Below are positions 18,673 through 21,233 of a stretch of 21,233 nucleotides of DNA, piece by piece. Source of the stretch: Botryllus schlosseri (Eukaryota; Chordata; Ascidiacea; Stolidobranchia; Styelidae); NCBI GenBank assembly GCA_000444245.1, contig ATSW01001350.1:1-21233 (forward strand), read 5' to 3'. The notes beneath the pieces are model-generated. The model was not told the DNA's origin. It worked only from the letters and a program-made list of their open reading frames with translations, and did no database searches. Made by a program: the position numbers and the translations under genes. Within the stretch, counting starts at the first letter, position 1. Each line of letters opens with the position of its first letter.

Positions 18673-19230
18673 CTATGATTTTCGAGTATACGTGTAGTTT
18701 AGTCCAGTGGTGCAATCAACCTTGCCCAATAACGTGATCTTTTGGATCATGTCGAGTCGAACGTTTCCCGGGATCTTTTGGATATCAAGCTCAATGAATA
18801 AGCATATTCTTTTATTTTTCAGTTTGATTATCATATCAGGATGGTTGCTCCTGATTTCGCGATCAGTTATGACTATGGTAGATCCCATAGAATTTTTATC
18901 TGGTCGTTTACTCTCACTGGAGCTAGACATACCAATATTTTGCCGAAGTGGTGATGATAAAATGTTTGCATGATTCAAGATGAATATGGTGACCGATCCT
19001 GTTTTGTCTCCATGTGTATTCGGTGGCTGCAAGTGCGCCACAGCCAGACACGAGATGCATTTGCCGTCAGGATTTTTGTTCAGAATTCTTTTGTACTTTG
19101 TAGGGAGCGGTTGGCCTCCACTTGCCAGTTTCAGGCCAGAGCTGGATTGCCATATGTCCATGAAGGCTCGTCTACACGGGGCTGTGACGTTAATTTCTTG
19201 TGCTGTCCATGAAGAGGTATCGACCGCCAT
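18673..19230 (-). pseudogene. C-terminal fragment of a non-LTR retrotransposon ORF (zinc knuckle + restriction-like endonuclease)
   Basis: A 185-codon minus-strand frame. From about residue 40 it follows the tail of R2/R4-group LINE proteins: a QPLPTKYKRILNKNPDGKC stretch leading to C-x2-C (start of the zinc knuckle, whose remaining His/Cys are unclear), a diverged middle, then TDREIRSNHPDMIIKLKNKR and CLFIELDI. The last two match the PD-x(12-14)-D endonuclease block; at the usual second Asp (IID in relatives) this copy has Glu. The reverse-transcriptase domain is not seen upstream (higher coordinates), so the copy is 5'-truncated or decayed, as is common for LINEs. The first 40 residues may not be part of the element. 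Assignment is by remembered motif, not by search. Confidence 0.5.
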
Positions 19231-19651
19231 ATCATTATCATTATTAAAAGTTTAGAGTGACACTTATCGCCCATTCAAATGAAATCACTGGTAAACACAA
19301 GTTTTGTTGACTTTGATCAGACAATTGATTTCGACTAACTTCTGGGTGCTGAATTCAAAAATGACTTCCGTTTTTCTCTATCACGTCAAGTTTGCGGGAA
19401 AGGCACCCACTACATTGTCTCATACCCCACATAAAAGTAGTACTTTTAATATTTTGTGTTTATTTTACAAAACGTTTCAAAAACCACAAGCAGTCGAAAG
19501 TAAATCAATAGACTCCAAATAAACATTTGATCTGCTTTATTTGGTTGACTTAAACTGATATTGCTTCTGCTGGACTAATGAAGTGCGAGTTTCAGGGTCC
19601 AAATTTACGCTAATAACTCATAATTCTGTGGTTTGTCTCGTTTGATACTCG
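19231..19651. other. Stretch without a recognised gene
   Basis: No gene recognised. On the minus strand it could hold the upstream part of the LINE fragment, but no reverse-transcriptase motif is visible. Confidence 0.35.
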
Positions 19652-20247
19652 AACTATAGAAATTAAACATGGAACGGCAACGACCGATTTTGCAGCTTCG
19701 TTCCGCTCCGCCGAGACTGGAGTGGAGAGTGGTTTTGCGTAAGCGACTGTAGGATTTCTGGCAATCCAAAAGCTATCTTCCCGAGCACAGAAATTATTGA
19801 ATATGGTCTTGATCGAAAGCCACTGTTGCACCGATTCCGAAAATATTAATTAAAATAATGATCAGGCACTGATCCACCTAGAATCCGTCCTCCAAGTCGA
19901 AATATCGGTATTGTTCGAACAATCGGAGAGTCGCAACGGGTGATTGTTATGGTCATTGTGTTGCGGTTACCCGATTGTTCTGAACAATGCCGATATTTCA
20001 GACTTGGAGGACAGATTCTAGGTGGATCAGTGCCTGATCATTATTTAAATTTATATTTTCGGAATCGGTGCAACAGTGGCTTTCGATCAAGACCATATTC
20101 AATAATTTCTGTACTCGGGAAGATAGCTTTTGGATTGCCAGAAATCCTACAGTCGCTTACGCAAATCCACTCTCCACTCCAGCCTCGGCGAAGCGGAACG
20201 AAGCTGCAAAATCGGTCGTTGCCGTTCCATGTTTAATTTCTATAGTT
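19652..20247. repeat. Long near-perfect inverted repeat, 286/288-bp arms, 22-nt loop
   Basis: Left arm 19652-19937 and right arm 19960-20247 are reverse complements along their whole length with few mismatches and small indels; the loop is 19938-19959. As a consequence a frame beginning MQQWLSIKTIFNNFC appears on both strands (19610-19831 minus and 20068-20262 plus). Close to the tip is a perfect palindrome ATTGTTCGAACAAT in the left arm. If transcribed it would fold into a hairpin of nearly 290 bp. Could be a foldback element, a head-to-head duplicated transposon end, or a hairpin-RNA locus. No 8-bp duplication was found at its borders. Confidence 0.9.
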
Positions 20248-20301
20248 TCAGCCTCGAAGTAGTCACAAAAACGCTTTATTTGGGCTAGTTTGTCAAAAGA
20301 C

Positions 20302-20466
20302 ACCACAAAATGTGCAGAATCCACGTATAATCAGTGCCAACAAACAATAATAAGAAGAAAAAACCTAACGATTTCATAGGATAATAATATCAAACGAAAC
20401 CACAAAATGTGCAGTATCCATCGGAATCAGTGCCAATAAGCAAAAAAAAAGAAAGAAAATCCTAAC
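20302..20466. repeat. Pair of ~68-bp direct repeats, 97 bp apart
   Basis: 20302-20369 and 20399-20466 share ACCACAAAATGTGCAG, then AATCAGTGCCAA and an A-rich stretch ending CCTAAC. They lie just beyond the right arm of the long inverted repeat. The unit looks non-coding. Confidence 0.75.
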
Positions 20467-20474
20467 AAACACGC

Positions 20475-20501
20475 TCAACAGCTGATTGTTACAGCTGTTG
20501 A
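20475..20501. repeat. Perfect 10-bp stem hairpin
   Basis: TCAACAGCTG (20475-20484), loop ATTGTTA, CAGCTGTTGA (20492-20501). It overlaps the stop codon region of the minus-strand hAT-like fragment. A second small palindrome GCACTGTAACAGTGC lies at 20519-20533. Confidence 0.75.
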
Positions 20502-20806
20502 ATAGACTTAAATCGTTTGCACTGTAACAGTGCTTACAAACTCAGGTCAGCTAAGTTTCTCCTAAATTCCTTTCTCGCCCAGCGAATCTTGAAAATATCG
20601 GCTTCAACAGTAGCCGTTGAGGGAAAGAATGTTGCCAGTCATCCACAAAAGGTTTTCAGAGCTTCAAAATCTTTGGAGGGCCGAACCGTCTTCCATGCAT
20701 CATGAAAAGAGATCACTTCGCCAGTGCCATCGATCTCATCGCGGCAATAATTTTCTTCCCGATCCTTTTCCAGGAGTTTCCTGTGTTGTCTCTCAACACA
20801 TTCTAT
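20489..20806 (-). pseudogene. Decayed C-terminus of a hAT-type transposase (dimerisation region)
   Basis: Minus-strand reading from 20806 gives IECVERQHRKLLEKDREENY, then FHDAWKTVRPSKDFEALKTF, CG-stop-LATFFPSTATVEADIF, RWARKEFRRNLADLSL-stop and ALLQCKRFKSIQQL before a TAA at 20489-20491. The blocks FCGxLATxFPxTATVEADF, the W-x-K/R-x-E-F/Y pair and the D-x-SL...xQCK ending are familiar from a large group of animal hAT-like proteins. Two internal stops break the frame, so it is not functional. Upstream of 20806 (to about 20930) faint similarity may continue. Usual full proteins are far longer; the catalytic part is absent from the window. The overlapping + frames at 20517-20922 are antisense shadows. 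Confidence 0.65.
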
Positions 20807-20932
20807 TTAGTAGCCCGACTATCATTTCTCCTTCGGTCTACCGATATATTTTCGGAGGACTTTTGTCACTTCAGGTGGCTTTAATATTACCAACTCGCAT
20901 CGAAGAGTCCTGGGAAGGGTAGCTTGTTTAAG

Positions 20933-21014
20933 AACATTGACGCAACAAGACTGTCTGGCAAAACGAGACTATGCAGCTCAGAAATAGCCAAAGAGTTTGT
21001 TGCGTCACAATGTT
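20933..21014. repeat. Short inverted repeat, 16/18-bp arms
   Basis: AACATTGACGCAACAA (20933-20948) and TTGTTGCGTCACAATGTT (20997-21014) are reverse complements with a 2-nt bulge; 48 bp separate them. Could be a miniature DNA element or a paired terminus; no clear target duplication borders it. Confidence 0.65.
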
Positions 21015-21233
21015 CAACTCGATCACAATGCAAAAATCGTGGTTGATTTTGGGGGTTCCAGTTCCATGAGCAGAATATAATTTATATTTTAATAATCAGT
21101 ACTGCGGCAGCTTCTCATTGATACCCGTTTTATCAAATTTAGCGCTCGACAAGCCGGTTAAAAATAATCGTAAAATTGCCTTTGGACAAATGGAAAGTAT
21201 GACGTAAACCAAATGCAGTCAGTCGTTCAATCT

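Noticed and set aside
18703-18720. CAGTGGTGCAATCAACC as a hAT start
   Set aside because: No partner end or duplication nearby; it overlaps the LINE fragment's stop region.
19610-20262. Two nearly identical frames on opposite strands beginning MQQWLSIKTIFNNFC
   Set aside because: They are the two arms of the palindrome; similarity follows from the inverted repeat and gives no evidence of coding.
20517-20922. Three overlapping + strand frames of 60-101 codons
   Set aside because: Antisense to the minus-strand hAT-type C-terminus, which matches a family; the + readings match none.
1-21233. Retrovirus, LTR element, Polinton, CRISPR array or rRNA
   Set aside because: No long direct terminal repeats, gag/pol/env-like motifs, regular spacer arrays or rRNA-like blocks were seen.

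Overview
This looks like accessory, transposon-packed DNA of an animal nuclear genome. The sequence is AT-rich by eye, has no long open genes, carries spliced-looking coding exons and is crowded with hAT-type DNA transposons. A secreted collagen-like lectin-type first exon and the general repeat style would fit an invertebrate deuterostome such as an ascidian tunicate, but that is only a guess. Isolated N bases (clustered at 260-320) show it is assembled draft sequence.

Layout. At 22-65 lies a 44-bp inverted-repeat element with a perfect 8-bp target duplication. 335-1629 is a decayed THAP + DDE_4 (ISL2EU/IS4EU-like) transposase. 2584-6303 is hAT territory: a fragment of hAT family A, then a probable long hAT element (family B, 2794-6303) that has received a complete family A copy (4350-6107), itself split by a family C element (4545-5479) with subterminal TGACTTGACTCGAGTCA-type repeats. 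7280-7343 is a lone hAT terminus. 7618-8995 is a hAT-like element with GGAGCC/CTCCAGC termini (family D) holding a 93-bp tandem duplication and a tRNA-derived SINE-like piece. 9116-10374 and 10867-12093 are two diverged copies of one C-rich-ended hAT family (E), with a 3' scrap at 13598-13711.

The one convincing host gene is on the + strand at 14336-14551: a signal peptide, a Cys cluster and seven Gly-X-Y triplets ending at a perfect splice donor, with a TATA box about 80 bp upstream. It is the first exon of a secreted collagen-like protein whose later exons I do not find. Immediately downstream, 14981-16610 is a second three-level nest of hAT elements (F containing A containing G), each level with its own 8-bp target duplication. 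Another, shorter family A copy follows at 16740-17330.

The last 4 kb hold a possible minus-strand terminal exon (17402-17614), a hAT terminus (18070), a minus-strand fragment of a non-LTR retrotransposon with a CCHC/restriction-like-endonuclease tail (18673-19230), a 0.6-kb near-perfect inverted repeat that can fold into a long hairpin (19652-20247), paired direct repeats and small hairpins, and the decayed C-terminus of a hAT-type transposase on the minus strand (20489-20806).

No retrovirus, LTR element, CRISPR array or rRNA was seen. The most notable structure is the record of nested hAT insertions with readable 8-bp duplications, most of which fit the nTnnnnAn pattern known for Ac-type hATs, and the long palindrome at 19652-20247.
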